The notes under the pieces are model-generated. The model ran no database searches, was not told the origin of the DNA, and was given only the letters and a program-made list of their open reading frames with translations. The translations under genes and the position numbers were made by a program. From contig JAJUGV010000007.1 of the NCBI GenBank assembly GCA_029265795.1, forward strand, positions 1-58,528: a DNA stretch of 58,528 nucleotides. The letters run 5' to 3'. The DNA is from Alcaligenaceae bacterium (GTDB lineage Bacteria; Pseudomonadota; Gammaproteobacteria; Burkholderiales; Burkholderiaceae_B). Numbering within the stretch: position 1 is the stretch's first letter; the number at the start of each line of letters is the position of its first letter. Below are positions 21,760 to 32,645 of this stretch, piece by piece.

Positions 21760-21812
21760 ACAGTGGCGTTACGTTTGTGCACGCATTGCGCCCCGCCCTG
21801 GCTGTGCAGGTC

Positions 21813-23171
21813 TTAAGATGCTTTGCGCCGTTGCAACACCGCCGCAAAAAAACCGTCCGTACCGTGAAGATCAGGTCGCAGCTTCAAATACGGTCCTTCC
21901 AGTTCAAGGCCGGGGCAACGATCGGCCGCAATTTCGGCAGCATCCATCAGTTCGAAGCCTGGGTTCGCTTCCAAGAAGGCCTCCACCTGCTGTTCATTCT
22001 CTTCGGGCAACACCGAACACGTCGCATACACCAGCCGTCCGCCCGGCGCCACACACATCGATGCCTCTTTAAGTATCCGTTGCTGGAGCTGCAGAAATTC
22101 ATGTATGGCCTCGGGGTGATGACGCCATTTCAGATCCGGATTCCGCCGCAATGTACCAAGCCCGGAGCAAGGTGCGTCCACCAGCACGCGGTGCGCTTTG
22201 CCCCGCAGCCGTTTGACCCGCTGATCATTGGAAGGCTGAATCACCACCGGCACAATGTTTGATAGACCGCTGCGGGCGAACCGTGGCTTGGCGCGTGCCA
22301 GGCGGGCTGCAGAAATATCGAAGGCGTACAGACGACCGGTTGAGCGCATGAGCGCACCTAGCAACAGCGTTTTCCCGCCGGCGCCGGCACAGTAGTCGAT
22401 AATCATTTCGCCGCGGCGCGGCGCAACGAGAGACACCAGAATCTGGCTGCCCTCGTCCTGCACTTCGATCTCACCTTTCTCGAAAGCGGACCAGCGGCTA
22501 ACAGGAGGCCTGCCCTGGAAACGAATTCCCCATGGGCTATACGGTGTTGCCTGGGGTTGGTGCCGCGCTTCGGGTCCGTCGGCGAAGCGCGCCAATATTT
22601 CTTCGCGTGTCACCTTGAACGGGTTCACCCGAATGTCCAGCGGCGCCGGCTGATTAAGCGCAGCAATTAACGCATCGGACCCGGGTAATGCCCCCAGACG
22701 CTCATCAAGCCAATCCGGCAGGCTCTCGCGTACGGCCCGTGGCATGGCTCGCAAATCAATGCGACGGATATGTTCCAGCCACACCCTCTCTTGATCTTCG
22801 AGACCCGGCTGTAGCGCCTCTGTGCCCAACGTAGCATCCAGACCGAGTATTGCGAGACGCCGTGCTGCCGGGCCGGTGCCACTTTCCGCTAGGTTGCGGT
22901 AACGACGCAGGTGGCGCAACACATTGAACACAGCTTCGGTGACCTCGGCGCGATCCCTTGCTCCCATTTTGGTATGCCCTCGCATCCAGCGTGAAAGCGC
23001 CTGATCGGCTGGATGCTGCCACTGCAGAATTTCCCCCAGCGCACTGCGTACCTGCTCAATGCGAGCGATGGCGGGTACGTACGGACGGGCCGGCGCCTTA
23101 GCGGCCTTACGCGGCTTGACACTTTTACTCGCCTTGTTGGCTTTCAAGCCGTTGCGACGGTCGGTCGTCAT
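21813..23171 (-). CDS. RsmB/NOP-family SAM-dependent RNA cytosine-5 methyltransferase
   Basis: RNA m5C methyltransferase of the RsmB/NOL1/NOP2 family. 452 residues. A basic, lysine-rich N-terminal tail (about 1-30) precedes a NusB-like helical domain (about 30-150). In the catalytic domain, the SAM loop is DYCAGAGGKT near 268. The two active-site cysteines are in VDAPCSGLGTLRR and YATCSVLPEENE, as in m5C enzymes. The start at 23171 is chosen because it overlaps the purN stop by 4 bp (ATGA); a longer in-frame opening to 23288 lies inside purN. RsmB (16S C967) is the closest named relative, but I do not assign the target. Confidence 0.9.
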   Translation of the reverse strand: MTTDRRNGLKANKASKSVKPRKAAKAPARPYVPAIARIEQVRSALGEILQWQHPADQALSRWMRGHTKMGARDRAEVTEAVFNVLRHLRRYRNLAESGTGPAARRLAILGLDATLGTEALQPGLEDQERVWLEHIRRIDLRAMPRAVRESLPDWLDERLGALPGSDALIAALNQPAPLDIRVNPFKVTREEILARFADGPEARHQPQATPYSPWGIRFQGRPPVSRWSAFEKGEIEVQDEGSQILVSLVAPRRGEMIIDYCAGAGGKTLLLGALMRSTGRLYAFDISAARLARAKPRFARSGLSNIVPVVIQPSNDQRVKRLRGKAHRVLVDAPCSGLGTLRRNPDLKWRHHPEAIHEFLQLQQRILKEASMCVAPGGRLVYATCSVLPEENEQQVEAFLEANPGFELMDAAEIAADRCPGLELEGPYLKLRPDLHGTDGFFAAVLQRRKAS

Positions 23172-23857
23172 GACAACTCCTTGCCCGAAATAGCCGGCGT
23201 GCCATCCGGCAAAAATGCTCGCGTGGCCACACCTGCCACGTGAACACGGTGATTCTCGTCCAGCGAGACGCGCCCTTCCGCCAGCCAACGAACGACCTGC
23301 GCGTAGAGTTTGTGTTCGACACTCAACAGGCGCGCGGCCAGCGATTCGGCATCATCTTCCCCAAGCACTGGAACAATACCCTGCGCCACCACCGGGCCAT
23401 GATCCAACTTGGCGGTGACGAAATGCACAGTACAGCCGTGCCACTGCACGCCTTCGTCCAATGCTTGCTGGTGGGTATGCAGCCCAGGAAAGGCCGGCAG
23501 CAAAGAAGGGTGTATGTTCAGCAGACGGCCCTCATAACGTTCTACGAAGGCAGGTGTGAGCACCCGCATGAAACCAGCCAATACTACGTAGTCCGGCTCG
23601 TAGGCGTCGATGGTGTCGGCCAGCGCTGCGTCAAATTCCTGGCGCGTAGCGTAGTCGCGGTGCGGCACCACGTGTGTGGGGATTCCACGCTCGCTCGCCC
23701 ATGGCAGCCCGGCCGCATCGGCCCGGTTTGATACAACGGCACACACGCGGGCAGGCAAGGCATCCTGCTCGATGGTGTCAACGATGGTCTGCATATTTGA
23801 GCCCCGTCCAGATATCAAAATGACGAGGCGGCAACTGCCATTTTCTAGGTCTGCCAC
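23168..23857 (-). CDS. purN: Phosphoribosylglycinamide formyltransferase PurN
   Basis: Transfers a formyl group from 10-formyl-THF to GAR in purine synthesis. 229 residues. The phosphate-binding loop GRGSNMQ is near the N terminus. The catalytic set is Asn and His in NIHPSLLPAFPG and Asp in the VTAKLDHGPV segment. I choose GTG 23857 as start because AGGAAA lies 7 bases upstream and the protein then begins a few residues before the conserved LVILISGRGSNMQ; no ATG fits. It overlaps the RNA methyltransferase by 4 bp and is divergent from ribF, 44 bp away. Confidence 0.93.
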   Translation of the reverse strand: MADLENGSCRLVILISGRGSNMQTIVDTIEQDALPARVCAVVSNRADAAGLPWASERGIPTHVVPHRDYATRQEFDAALADTIDAYEPDYVVLAGFMRVLTPAFVERYEGRLLNIHPSLLPAFPGLHTHQQALDEGVQWHGCTVHFVTAKLDHGPVVAQGIVPVLGEDDAESLAARLLSVEHKLYAQVVRWLAEGRVSLDENHRVHVAGVATRAFLPDGTPAISGKELS

Positions 23858-23901
23858 GATATTTCCTGAGTTAAGCGTCGCAAAATTGTAAACTCCCGCC
23901 T

Positions 23902-24867
23902 GTGAAACCGAGTTGCCATCTTTACCGACGCCTGCCTCGCCATGACTCACAGCACCCCAGCGCTGTGACTATTGGCAATTTCGACGGCGTACATTTAGGC
24001 CACCAGGCTATCCTGGAACGGGTCCGTGCGCACGCGGACGAAAATGGGCTCATGCCCACCGTGATGACCTTCCATCCGCACCCCCGCGCTTTCTTTGCAG
24101 CCCGGGCGGGCCGTCCCGAATTGGGCCCTGCACTGGTCAGCCCCTTACGCGACAAAATCCAGCTACTGCATCGCCACGGCATGCAGCAGATTGTGTTGGC
24201 GCGCTTCGACGCCCGGCTTTCGGGCATGACACCCGAAGACTTTATCCGCCACCTGTTGGTTGAAGGCCTGAACACCCGCTGGCTGTTGGTCGGCGAAGAC
24301 TTCCGCTATGGTCATAAACGCGCGGGCGATATCGGTCTGTTACGGCGCATGGGTGAGCAATTGGGTTTCAGGATAGAAACCATTGCGGACGTACCCGACG
24401 CCGATGGCCGCAGAATTTCGAGCTCTGAACTGCGGCTCGCTCTGTCGCAGGGTAACCTGGAACGTGCCAATAATCTGCTGGGCCACCCTTATAGCATCAG
24501 CGGCCATGTGGGCCACGGTCAAAAACTGGGGCGCACCATTGGATACCGCACTTTGAACCACAAGGTGCCGGAAAACTGCGCGCTTCGCAATGGCGTCTAT
24601 ATCGTGCAAGTCCACGGTTTGGCCGAGCGGCCATTGCCTGGTGTGGCGAGCCTGGGGGTGCGGCCAACGGTGACACAGGCCGGCCGCCGGGTGCTCGAAA
24701 CCCATCTGCTGGACTGCGATATCGACGCTTACGGTAAACTCAGCTCTGTTGAGTTCATCCGCTTTCTGCGGGACGAAGAAAAATTTCCCGACCTTCCCTC
24801 TTTGATAGCCGCCATTGACGACGACGTGCGGCATGCCCGAGATCATTTCGCCTTCCATGGACTATAG
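23902..24867 (+). CDS. ribF: Bifunctional riboflavin kinase / FAD synthetase RibF
   Basis: Converts riboflavin to FMN and FMN to FAD. 321 residues. The N-terminal adenylyltransferase domain has [13 protein letters not shown] (23-35), with the HxGH-like nucleotide motif. [16 protein letters not shown] precedes the C-terminal kinase domain (about 183-310), which carries [10 protein letters not shown] and GYRTLN (usually GxPTAN, here slightly divergent). The start is GTG 23902 with no clear ribosome site. The 44-bp gap to divergent purN suggests a very short leader. It overlaps ileS by 11 bp. No FMN riboswitch was seen upstream. Confidence 0.93.
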   Translation: MKPSCHLYRRLPRHDSQHPSAVTIGNFDGVHLGHQAILERVRAHADENGLMPTVMTFHPHPRAFFAARAGRPELGPALVSPLRDKIQLLHRHGMQQIVLARFDARLSGMTPEDFIRHLLVEGLNTRWLLVGEDFRYGHKRAGDIGLLRRMGEQLGFRIETIADVPDADGRRISSSELRLALSQGNLERANNLLGHPYSISGHVGHGQKLGRTIGYRTLNHKVPENCALRNGVYIVQVHGLAERPLPGVASLGVRPTVTQAGRRVLETHLLDCDIDAYGKLSSVEFIRFLRDEEKFPDLPSLIAAIDDDVRHARDHFAFHGL

Positions 24868-27700
24868 AAAAAGCCTCAATCTGCCTGAATCCCCTTTCCC
24901 CATGCGCGGCAATCTTGCCCAGCGCGAACCCGGCTGGGTCGCCGAATGGGAGGAAAAAAAGATCTACGCGGCCATACGGGAGGCCAGCCGAGGTAGGCCG
25001 AAATTCATTCTGCATGACGGTCCACCCTATGCAAACGGCAACATTCACATTGGCCACGCCGTCAATAAGATCCTGAAAGACATCATCGTTAAGAGCCGCA
25101 ACATGGCCGGCTTTGATGCCGTTTACGTGCCGGGCTGGGACTGCCATGGCATGCCCATCGAAATTCAGATCGAGAAAAAGTACGGAAAGAATCTGCCGGT
25201 GGCCGAAGTACAAGCCAAGGCACGTGCTTATGCGCATGAGCAGATCGACAACCAACGCCGAGAGTTCAAACGCCTGGGAGTGTTAGGTGACTGGGAAAAT
25301 CCCTATCTCACCATGAACTACAGCAACGAGGCGGACGAGTTGCGGGCACTGGCCCATATCATGGAGAAAGGCTTCGTCTTTCGTGGGCTCAAACCCGTAA
25401 ACTGGTGTTTCGATTGCGGCTCGGCGCTGGCCGAAGCAGAGGTCGAATATGCCGACCGCAACGACCCGTCCATTTACGTCGCCTTTGCGTTTGAAGACGC
25501 AGTAAGTGTGGCGGCCGCCTTCGGACAGTCGGGTGACGAGCCGGGCGCAATCGTGATTTGGACCACCACCCCTTGGACCATTCCAGCCAACCAAGCCCTG
25601 AATGTTCATCCCGAGTTCGAATATGCGCTGGTGCGCCTGCACGAGCCTCGCGAAACCGGGCGTTTGCTTATTCTTGCCAAGGATCGTGTCGAAGCCTGTC
25701 TTGAGGAATGGGGCCTCAAGGGTGAAGTCATTGCCACAGCACCGGGCACCAAACTCGAACACCTGACCTTCCGACATCCGCTTTACGATGCTCACGAAGG
25801 CTATCGCCGTGTTGCGCCCGTTTACTGTGGTGATTACGTCACGCTGGATTCGGGCACTGGTGTCGTTCACTCGGCCCCCGCCTACGGGGTGGAGGACTTT
25901 GTTTCCTGCAAAGCCCATGGGCTGCAAGACGAGGACATCCTTAATCCGGTGAAGGGCAACGGTCAGTATGCCGACAGCCTTCCGCTGTTTGGCGGCCACA
26001 CTATCTGGAAGGCCAACCCACTCATCGTCGAAGCGCTCAAGCTGGCCGGCTCCCTTCTGAAAGTGGAAACCGTCAAGCACAGCTATATGCATTGCTGGCG
26101 GCACAAGACCCCCGTTATCTACCGTGCCACCAGTCAATGGTTCGCCGGCATGGATCGAAGCCCCGCTGAAGGCGGTGCAACCTTGCGTGAGATGGCGCTG
26201 CAGGCGGTTGAAGACACTGCCTTCTACCCGTCATGGGGTAAAGCCAGGCTGCACGCCATGATTGCCAACCGGCCCGACTGGACGCTGTCACGCCAGCGCC
26301 AATGGGGTGTGCCAATGGCCTTCTTCGTTCACAAAGAAACCGGCGAGCTGCACCCGCGCACGCCGGAGCTCATGGAACTGGTCGCTCAGCGCATTGAAAA
26401 GGACGGCATCGAGGCATGGCAATCGCTTGACCCGGCGGAGCTGCTGGGCGACGACGCCGAGCACTACGAGAAGAATCGTGACACGCTGGATGTCTGGTTC
26501 GATTCCGGTACGACACATGCCACCGTGCTGGGGGGGCGGGAACAGGTCGTGAAGGGTTCCCACGCCGAAGAACTCGCCTGGCCTGCCGACCTCTATCTCG
26601 AAGGATCCGACCAACACCGTGGCTGGTTTCATTCTTCTTTGCTAACCGGATGCATGTTGTATGGCCGTGCTCCATACAAGGCTCTGCTGACCCACGGTTT
26701 CGTCGTCGACGGCCAGGGCCGCAAGATGAGTAAATCGGTGGGCAACGTAGTCGCCCCGCAGAAAGTGTCCGACACGCTGGGCGCTGAAATCCTGCGTCTC
26801 TGGACAGCCGCCACCGATTACTCCGGCGAACTGTCCATTTCCGACACGATTCTTAAGCGTGTGGTGGAAAGCTACCGGCGAATCCGGAACACACTCAAAT
26901 TCCTCCTGGGCAACGTCAGTGATTTCGACATCAATACCGACGCGGTAGCGATCGAAGACATGTTTGAAATCGACCGCTATGCGCTTGCGATGGCGGCCGC
27001 CATGCAAAAGGACGTCGAAGCCTGGTACGAACGTTATGAGTTCCACCCGGCGGTGGCCCGGCTGCAAGTTTTCTGCTCGGAAGATCTGGGTGCATTCTAT
27101 CTCGACATTCTAAAAGACCGGCTCTATACCACGGCAGCTGACAGCCGCGCCCGCCGCTCGGCACAGACCGCTCTTTGGCATATTGCCAACGGTCTGCTGA
27201 AGCTTCTCGCTCCCATCCTTTCCTTCACTGCTGAAGAGGCATGGAAGCACTTGCACGCCGATAAACAGCCGCTCACCATCTTTACTGAGACCTTCCATCG
27301 CTACCCAGACCAGGCGCGTAGCGCTGAACTGCTAGAGAAGTGGGCTCGTCTACGCGAAATTCGCGCCGAAGTGATGCGGCGTATTGAAGAGGTGCGGGCT
27401 GCCGGCAAGGTGGGTTCGTCCCTTGCAGCTGAAGTCGATATTCACGCCTCGGGGCGCGACCTGGAATGGCTGCAATCTCTGGGTGATGATCTGCATTTCG
27501 TATTAATCGTCTCCCGTGCGAGCGTACAAGAAGCGGCGGACGGTACGCTGCGTATCGACGTTGCCCCTAGCAACGCAGAAAAATGCGAACGCTGTTGGCA
27601 TCATCGCGCTGACGTCGGCTCCGACTCCGATCACCCAACGATCTGTGGTCGCTGCTCGAGCAATCTGTTCGGCGATGGCGAAGCTCGCGAGCATGCCTGA
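24857..27700 (+). CDS. ileS: Isoleucyl-tRNA synthetase
   Basis: Charges tRNA-Ile in the cytosol. 947 residues, standard for bacterial IleS. The class I HIGH motif is in [12 protein letters not shown] near 60. The CP1 editing domain lies at about 200-390 ([15 protein letters not shown]). KMSKS is present in [10 protein letters not shown] near 624. The C-terminal zinc ribbon has CERCWHH and CGRC. The start at 24857 ([16 protein letters not shown]) matches the family N terminus. It begins before the ribF stop and ends overlapping lspA by 8 bp; ribF-ileS-lspA is a widespread proteobacterial order. Confidence 0.97.
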   Translation: MDYRKSLNLPESPFPMRGNLAQREPGWVAEWEEKKIYAAIREASRGRPKFILHDGPPYANGNIHIGHAVNKILKDIIVKSRNMAGFDAVYVPGWDCHGMPIEIQIEKKYGKNLPVAEVQAKARAYAHEQIDNQRREFKRLGVLGDWENPYLTMNYSNEADELRALAHIMEKGFVFRGLKPVNWCFDCGSALAEAEVEYADRNDPSIYVAFAFEDAVSVAAAFGQSGDEPGAIVIWTTTPWTIPANQALNVHPEFEYALVRLHEPRETGRLLILAKDRVEACLEEWGLKGEVIATAPGTKLEHLTFRHPLYDAHEGYRRVAPVYCGDYVTLDSGTGVVHSAPAYGVEDFVSCKAHGLQDEDILNPVKGNGQYADSLPLFGGHTIWKANPLIVEALKLAGSLLKVETVKHSYMHCWRHKTPVIYRATSQWFAGMDRSPAEGGATLREMALQAVEDTAFYPSWGKARLHAMIANRPDWTLSRQRQWGVPMAFFVHKETGELHPRTPELMELVAQRIEKDGIEAWQSLDPAELLGDDAEHYEKNRDTLDVWFDSGTTHATVLGGREQVVKGSHAEELAWPADLYLEGSDQHRGWFHSSLLTGCMLYGRAPYKALLTHGFVVDGQGRKMSKSVGNVVAPQKVSDTLGAEILRLWTAATDYSGELSISDTILKRVVESYRRIRNTLKFLLGNVSDFDINTDAVAIEDMFEIDRYALAMAAAMQKDVEAWYERYEFHPAVARLQVFCSEDLGAFYLDILKDRLYTTAADSRARRSAQTALWHIANGLLKLLAPILSFTAEEAWKHLHADKQPLTIFTETFHRYPDQARSAELLEKWARLREIRAEVMRRIEEVRAAGKVGSSLAAEVDIHASGRDLEWLQSLGDDLHFVLIVSRASVQEAADGTLRIDVAPSNAEKCERCWHHRADVGSDSDHPTICGRCSSNLFGDGEAREHA

Positions 27701-28268
27701 TCAACCGACCGGCGGCAGCGGCCTCCGTTCCTCTGAAAACGCGCCAAAGGGTCAAGCGGCCGGATCGCTTGGCTCAAGGCGCCCATTCATGGGTTGGCTG
27801 CTGCTGGCCGTGGTGATCATCGTTCTGGATCAACTCACAAAACTCTGGTTTGATTCGAACCTGCTGTACGGCGAACGCTGGAACCTGCTGCCTTTCTTTG
27901 ACTTCACCCTGGTTTACAACACCGGCGCGGCGTTCAGTTTTCTGGCCGACGGTGCGGGCTGGCAACGCTGGTTTTTTACTGCCATCGCGTTAGTTGCCAC
28001 GGTAATCATTACGCGCATGTTATGGAAGCACTCTCGACAGACCGTGCTGTGCAGCGCATTAGCCTGCATCTTGGGCGGCGCACTGGGCAATGCCATCGAC
28101 CGGCTGATTTATGGCCATGTGGTGGATTTTCTGCTGTTCTACTGGCAGGATTGGTACTTCCCCGCGTTCAACATCGCCGATGTCGCTATCACCATAGGCG
28201 CCATCCTGCTTTTGCTGGACGAGATACTGCGCTGGCGCCGCGAAAGGCAGCAGCGCGCTCAACAGTGA
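27693..28268 (+). CDS. lspA: Lipoprotein signal peptidase LspA
   Basis: Inner-membrane aspartyl peptidase that removes the signal peptide from prolipoproteins. 191 residues, slightly long because of a hydrophilic N-terminal extension of about 32 residues. Four transmembrane helices follow. The catalytic aspartates are in GNAIDRL and FNIADVAI, and the conserved [10 protein letters not shown] segment is near 73. ATG 27693 overlaps the ileS stop by 8 bp. Its clients in this window include PqiC (lipobox VAGC). Confidence 0.95.
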   Translation: MPDQPTGGSGLRSSENAPKGQAAGSLGSRRPFMGWLLLAVVIIVLDQLTKLWFDSNLLYGERWNLLPFFDFTLVYNTGAAFSFLADGAGWQRWFFTAIALVATVIITRMLWKHSRQTVLCSALACILGGALGNAIDRLIYGHVVDFLLFYWQDWYFPAFNIADVAITIGAILLLLDEILRWRRERQQRAQQ

Positions 28269-28277
28269 GCATTCACC

Positions 28278-29486
28278 ATGCTGGAACTTGCCAATAAGCG
28301 CATTGTCCTCGGGCTGACAGGCGGCATCGCCTGCTACAAGCTTGCCGAGTTCGTGCGGCGTGCTACCGAACAAGGCGCCATCATCGATGTCGTCATGACA
28401 GAAGCCGCCACCCACTTCATTACACCGGTCACTATGCAGGCGCTGTCGGGACGTCCGGTCTATCTGGACCCATGGGATGCTCGCATCCCCAATAACATGC
28501 CGCATATCAATTTGAGCCGGGGGGCGGATGCCATCCTTATCGCACCCGCCAGCACCGACTTCATGGCCAAGCTGGTACACGGGATGGCCGACGACCTGTT
28601 ATCTACTCTGTGCGTCGCACGGGGCGCTTGCCCATTACTGGTTGCGCCGGCGATGAACCGGGAAATGTGGCTCAACCCGGCGACACAACGTAATGCCGCA
28701 CAACTTCGCGAAGACGGTGTCGTGCTGTTGGGGCCCGCCGAAGGTGATCAAGCCTGTGGTGAGACCGGCGGCGGGCGCATGATAGAACCCGACCAGATCC
28801 TCAATGAGCTTATCGCGTTCTTTCAACCCAAATTGCTGCAGGGGCGGCGCGTGCTCATTACGGCCGGGCCCACTTCAGAGCGCATCGATCCAGTGCGCGT
28901 CATTACCAACCGCAGCTCAGGGAAAACCGGCTACGCAATCGCTCGTGCTGCGCACGAAGCAGGTGCCCACGTCACGCTGGTGAGCGGTCCTACCGCCTTG
29001 TCCACTCCCTATGGTGTGGATCGCGTTGATGTCGAGAGCGCCAGGCAGATGCATGACGCGGTCATGCAACTTGCCCAAGCGAATGATGTCTTTATTTCGG
29101 TGGCGGCCGTGGCCGACTGGCATGTCGTCAATAGCAGCGAGCAGAAGCTAAAGAAAACTGCTGACAATGCCGCGCCGGCCTTGCAGTTTGCGCCTAACCC
29201 CGACATTTTGGCTGAAGTTGCCGCGATGCAGAACGGGCCTTGGTGCGTGGGCTTCGCTGCAGAAACCGAGAATCTCATTCAACATGCCGACGCCAAGCGG
29301 CGTCGAAAAGGTGTGCCGCTTCTGGTTGGCAATCTGGCCCAACAGGTGATGGATGCCGACGTCACTGAGCTGGTGCTCTTTGAGGAAGGTGGCCACACTT
29401 CCCTGACACCCAGACCTAAACTGCAGGCCGCCCGTGCTCTGGTGGCCGCGATTGCCCAGCGCCTCCCGAGGAAAAACAACACATGA
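28278..29486 (+). CDS. coaBC: Bifunctional phosphopantothenoylcysteine decarboxylase / phosphopantothenate-cysteine ligase CoaBC
   Basis: Performs two consecutive steps of coenzyme A synthesis. 402 residues. The N-terminal FMN-binding CoaC domain (1-190) has [11 protein letters not shown], the catalytic His in [15 protein letters not shown], and the substrate-lid Cys in [14 protein letters not shown]. The C-terminal CoaB domain (190-402) has [14 protein letters not shown] and the [10 protein letters not shown] nucleotide site. It follows lspA by 9 bp and overlaps dut by 4 bp. In several bacteria coaBC and dut are neighbours. Confidence 0.97.
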   Translation: MLELANKRIVLGLTGGIACYKLAEFVRRATEQGAIIDVVMTEAATHFITPVTMQALSGRPVYLDPWDARIPNNMPHINLSRGADAILIAPASTDFMAKLVHGMADDLLSTLCVARGACPLLVAPAMNREMWLNPATQRNAAQLREDGVVLLGPAEGDQACGETGGGRMIEPDQILNELIAFFQPKLLQGRRVLITAGPTSERIDPVRVITNRSSGKTGYAIARAAHEAGAHVTLVSGPTALSTPYGVDRVDVESARQMHDAVMQLAQANDVFISVAAVADWHVVNSSEQKLKKTADNAAPALQFAPNPDILAEVAAMQNGPWCVGFAAETENLIQHADAKRRRKGVPLLVGNLAQQVMDADVTELVLFEEGGHTSLTPRPKLQAARALVAAIAQRLPRKNNT

Positions 29487-29932
29487 GACGCATTGCCTTA
29501 AAAATTCTCGACCCCCGCATGACTGATTTCCTGCCCAGCTACGCAACGCGTGGCTCGGCCGGGCTGGATCTACGGGCCTGCATAGACCAACCTCTAGAGC
29601 TCAAACCCGGCACGACGGAACTGGTGCCGACAGGCCTATCCATACACATCGCCGACCCGGCCTATGCGGGTATTATTCTGCCCCGCTCCGGCCTGGGTCA
29701 CAAACACGGCATCGTTCTTGGGAATCTTGTGGGGCTGATCGATTCAGATTACCAGGGCCCGCTCATGGTGTCCGCATGGAACCGTGGCACTGAGACGTTC
29801 GTGCTGGAACCCATGGAACGCCTGGCACAGCTGGTGGTCGTGCCCATTCAACAGGTTGAGTTCGACATTGTGGACGAGTTCGAGGACAGTACCCGGGGGC
29901 AAGGCGGCTTCGGCAGTACCGGCCGCCGATAA
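29483..29932 (+). CDS. dut: Deoxyuridine 5'-triphosphate nucleotidohydrolase
   Basis: Trimeric dUTPase that prevents uracil incorporation into DNA and supplies dUMP. 149 residues. Five family motifs are visible: [43 protein letters not shown] and the flexible C-terminal [10 protein letters not shown]. It starts inside the coaBC stop (ATGA). It is convergent with livF, whose stop is only 6 bp away, leaving no room for a separate terminator. Confidence 0.97.
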   Translation: MRRIALKILDPRMTDFLPSYATRGSAGLDLRACIDQPLELKPGTTELVPTGLSIHIADPAYAGIILPRSGLGHKHGIVLGNLVGLIDSDYQGPLMVSAWNRGTETFVLEPMERLAQLVVVPIQQVEFDIVDEFEDSTRGQGGFGSTGRR

Positions 29933-29938
29933 ACGCGT

Positions 29939-30676
29939 TCAGACAGCTTCTTCCTCGCCCAGATACGCCGCGCGTACTTTGGGGTCATCGAGTAATTGTG
30001 TAGACGGCCCCTCAAGGATGAGGCGCCCCGACTCCATCACGTAACCACGATGGCTGACTTCTAGCGCCAGGCGAGCGTTCTGCTCGATTAATAGAATAGT
30101 GACGCCCTCGTCGGCAATGGTCTGGATCACATCGAAGATGCGATCCACCATAATCGGTGCCAGCCCCATGGAGGGTTCGTCCAGCAACAGTAGCCTTGGG
30201 CGAGAAAGCATCGCACGGCCCATTGCCAGCATCTGCTGCTCACCTCCGGATAGTGTGCCCGCGGACTGTTTGAGACGTTCGCGTAAGCGGGGAAACAATT
30301 CCAGCACATGTTCAGTGTCGCGCTGGATTTGCTCGACATCGCGTCGACTGTAGGCGCCCATAGCCAGGTTTTCTTCGATAGTCAGCTGCCCAAAGATGCC
30401 CCGCCCTTCCGGGACCATCACCAGTCCGTCGCGCACCAACATGTATGAAGGCGTTCCTGCAATGGAGTGCCCGTCGTACAGAATGTCGCCCCCCGCCCTA
30501 CCTACTAAACCACATATGGCTCTTAGCGTGGTACTTTTGCCGGCGCCATTTGCGCCGATCAACGCCACCAGTTCGCCACGTCGTACCGTCAGATTGAGGC
30601 CGCGTACAGCGCGTATGCCACCGTAAGACACGTCGAGCTCTTTCAGCTCAAGCAGCGGAGACGAGTCGGTAGTCAT
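29939..30676 (-). CDS. livF: Branched-chain amino-acid ABC transporter ATPase LivF
   Basis: Second cytoplasmic ATPase of a LIV-type importer. 245 residues. Walker A GANGAGKST is at 41-49, signature LSGGEQQ at 142-148 and Walker B LLLLDEPSMGLAP near 163. The family-specific PEGRGIF loop is near 90. Last gene of livJ-livH-livM-livG-livF, overlapping livG by 4 bp, and convergent with dut. Confidence 0.95.
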   Translation of the reverse strand: MTTDSSPLLELKELDVSYGGIRAVRGLNLTVRRGELVALIGANGAGKSTTLRAICGLVGRAGGDILYDGHSIAGTPSYMLVRDGLVMVPEGRGIFGQLTIEENLAMGAYSRRDVEQIQRDTEHVLELFPRLRERLKQSAGTLSGGEQQMLAMGRAMLSRPRLLLLDEPSMGLAPIMVDRIFDVIQTIADEGVTILLIEQNARLALEVSHRGYVMESGRLILEGPSTQLLDDPKVRAAYLGEEEAV

Positions 30677-31563
30677 GGATGCTCCTGTTCGCCCGGGCCC
30701 TGGGTGATACCCGGCTGCGCGAGATCAGCGGAAGGTATAGTGACCGTGCCTGGGCCTGATGCTGCGCCGCGCCCCAGATAGGCCTCAATCACGCGCGGGT
30801 CACGCTGCACATCGGCCGGTTTTCCTTCCGCCAGTACCTGGCCGTACTCCAACACGAGCACCCGGTTGCACAGACCCATGACCAACTTCATGTCGTGCTC
30901 GATGAGCAAGACCGTGACCCCATCATCGCGAATTTTTTCTATGAGTTTGCGCAACACCGCAGTCTCGGAGGGGTTCATGCCAGCGGCCGGCTCATCCAGC
31001 GCGAGCAGCAGGGGCTCCGTAGCAAGGGCACGCGCGATTTCTAAACGCCGCTGGTCGCCGTAAGACAATGAGCGGGCGACATCATTTGCCCGCTCGGCAA
31101 TACCCACATACTCAAGCAGCTCGTAAGCACGTTGTTCGATGGCCCGTTCTTCATCAAGCGTTGCCCGGTTGCGCAGAACGGCTCCCAGCACACCCGCCCG
31201 GGTACGCACGTGGCGCCCTATCATCACGTTTTCGATGGCGCTGAGATTCGAAAACAAGCGGATGTTCTGAAACGTTCTAGCGATGCCCACCCTGGCGATA
31301 TCGTGGGGCTTGAGGCGGGTAAGCTGGTGTCCCATGAAATTCGCTGTGCCCGACTCGGGCTGATAGAGGCTGGTCAAAACGTTGAAAAGGGTCGTTTTGC
31401 CGGCACCATTAGGCCCGATCAAACCGTAAATATCGCCCTTGCAGATACCGAAGCTGACATCAGACAATGCCTGTAGACCGCCAAAACGTTTGCTGATTTT
31501 GTTCACCACCAACAGCAATTCAGGCATGGCGCCGGGCGTGGGCTGATAGGCCGCCGAGTTCAT
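30673..31563 (-). CDS. livG: Branched-chain amino-acid ABC transporter ATPase LivG
   Basis: First cytoplasmic ATPase of the LIV importer. 296 residues, longer than the usual 255 because of an N-terminal segment of about 12 residues and a proline/glycine-rich tail after about 262. Walker A GPNGAGKTT is at 50-58. The LivG-specific insert with ARTFQNIRLF is near 98, and signature LSYGDQRRLEIARAL near 184. ATG 31563 overlaps the livM stop (ATGA); ATG 31527 is an alternative start. It overlaps livF by 4 bp. Confidence 0.94.
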   Translation of the reverse strand: MNSAAYQPTPGAMPELLLVVNKISKRFGGLQALSDVSFGICKGDIYGLIGPNGAGKTTLFNVLTSLYQPESGTANFMGHQLTRLKPHDIARVGIARTFQNIRLFSNLSAIENVMIGRHVRTRAGVLGAVLRNRATLDEERAIEQRAYELLEYVGIAERANDVARSLSYGDQRRLEIARALATEPLLLALDEPAAGMNPSETAVLRKLIEKIRDDGVTVLLIEHDMKLVMGLCNRVLVLEYGQVLAEGKPADVQRDPRVIEAYLGRGAASGPGTVTIPSADLAQPGITQGPGEQEHP

Positions 31564-32645
31564 ACGCCCTCCTTCGCCGGACGCAGTTCGCGCCGGCGCA
31601 AGGCGGAAGGCAAGAGGCCTTCAGGGCGAAAAATCATGACAAGTACCAACGCAAAACCGAACATCAGCATGCGTATGCCTTCGGGATCGAGTATTACCTC
31701 GCCAAACAAATTCTGCTGCAAGGGCACCACCAGTGCGCGCAAAAGTTCGGGGAACACTGACAGTAGCAACGCCCCCAGTATCACGCCGGGTATGCTGCCC
31801 ATTCCGCCCAGCACGACCATACACAGCACCAGTATGGATTCCGTCAGACTAAAGCTTTCGGGGCTGACGAAACCCTGCATGGATGCGAACAGACAACCTG
31901 CGATGCCACCAAAGGACGCGCCCATTGTGAAGGCCAGCAATTTGATGTTGCGTGTGTTGATACCCATCGCTTTGGCGGCCGTTTCGTCTTCTCGAACGGC
32001 CTCCCACGCACGACCGATACGTGAATGCTGCAGGCGAGCGCAGATGATCACCGTAAGAATCGTGAGAAACAGCAATAGGTAATAGTATTTTTCCGGCCCG
32101 GTAATTCGGTAGCCCAGGATCTCTTGGCTACGACCAAAGGCAAATTCACCCACCCTGAAGGTATCGATGCGGTTAATACCTTGGGGCCCATTGGTGATAT
32201 TCACCGGCGCATCTAGATTGTTCAAAAAGATGCGCACAATCTCGCCGAAACCCAGGGTCACGATCGCTAGATAATCGCCGCGCAGCTTGAGGGTCGGCGC
32301 ACCCAGCAGTGCGCCTGCAATCGCAGCCAACACAAACCCTATCGGCAAAATTGCCCAAAACGGCAGGTGCAGGCCGAAATGCGGCGACGCGAGCATAGCC
32401 CACACATAAGCCCCCACCGCATAGAAAGCGATGTAGCCCAGATCGAGCAAGCCTGCAAACCCCACCACAATGTTCAAGCCCAGCGCGAGCATCACGTAGA
32501 TCAGTGCGAAGTTCAGTGTACGAACCCAGCTCTGCCCTGCCATGCCCAGTACAAACGGCAGCACGGCCAACACGACGCCGCATAGGGCGACTCCCAGCCA
32601 CACTCTGATAGGCAGCGGTCGGCGATCGTTAACCAACGTGCTCAT
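31560..32645 (-). CDS. livM: Branched-chain amino-acid ABC transporter permease LivM
   Basis: Inner-membrane permease that pairs with LivH. 361 residues, about eight to ten hydrophobic helices. Typical LivM sequence is LGLNIVVGFAGLLDLGYIAFYAVGAYVWA (about 55-83), and the EAA-like loop GRAWEAVREDETAAKAMGIN sits near 207. It overlaps livG and livH by 4 bp each. The cluster carries its own receptor and both ATPases, so it is complete. Ligand range (Leu/Ile/Val or other amino acids/amides) is not readable. Confidence 0.94.
   Translation of the reverse strand: MSTLVNDRRPLPIRVWLGVALCGVVLAVLPFVLGMAGQSWVRTLNFALIYVMLALGLNIVVGFAGLLDLGYIAFYAVGAYVWAMLASPHFGLHLPFWAILPIGFVLAAIAGALLGAPTLKLRGDYLAIVTLGFGEIVRIFLNNLDAPVNITNGPQGINRIDTFRVGEFAFGRSQEILGYRITGPEKYYYLLLFLTILTVIICARLQHSRIGRAWEAVREDETAAKAMGINTRNIKLLAFTMGASFGGIAGCLFASMQGFVSPESFSLTESILVLCMVVLGGMGSIPGVILGALLLSVFPELLRALVVPLQQNLFGEVILDPEGIRMLMFGFALVLVMIFRPEGLLPSALRRRELRPAKEGV

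Noticed and set aside
23858-23901. FMN riboswitch ahead of ribF
   Set aside because: The gap to divergent purN is only 44 bp, too short for the aptamer.
25283-26137. Minus-strand reading frame (284 codons) inside ileS
   Set aside because: Antisense to a conserved synthetase; the ileS frame explains the codon pattern fully.
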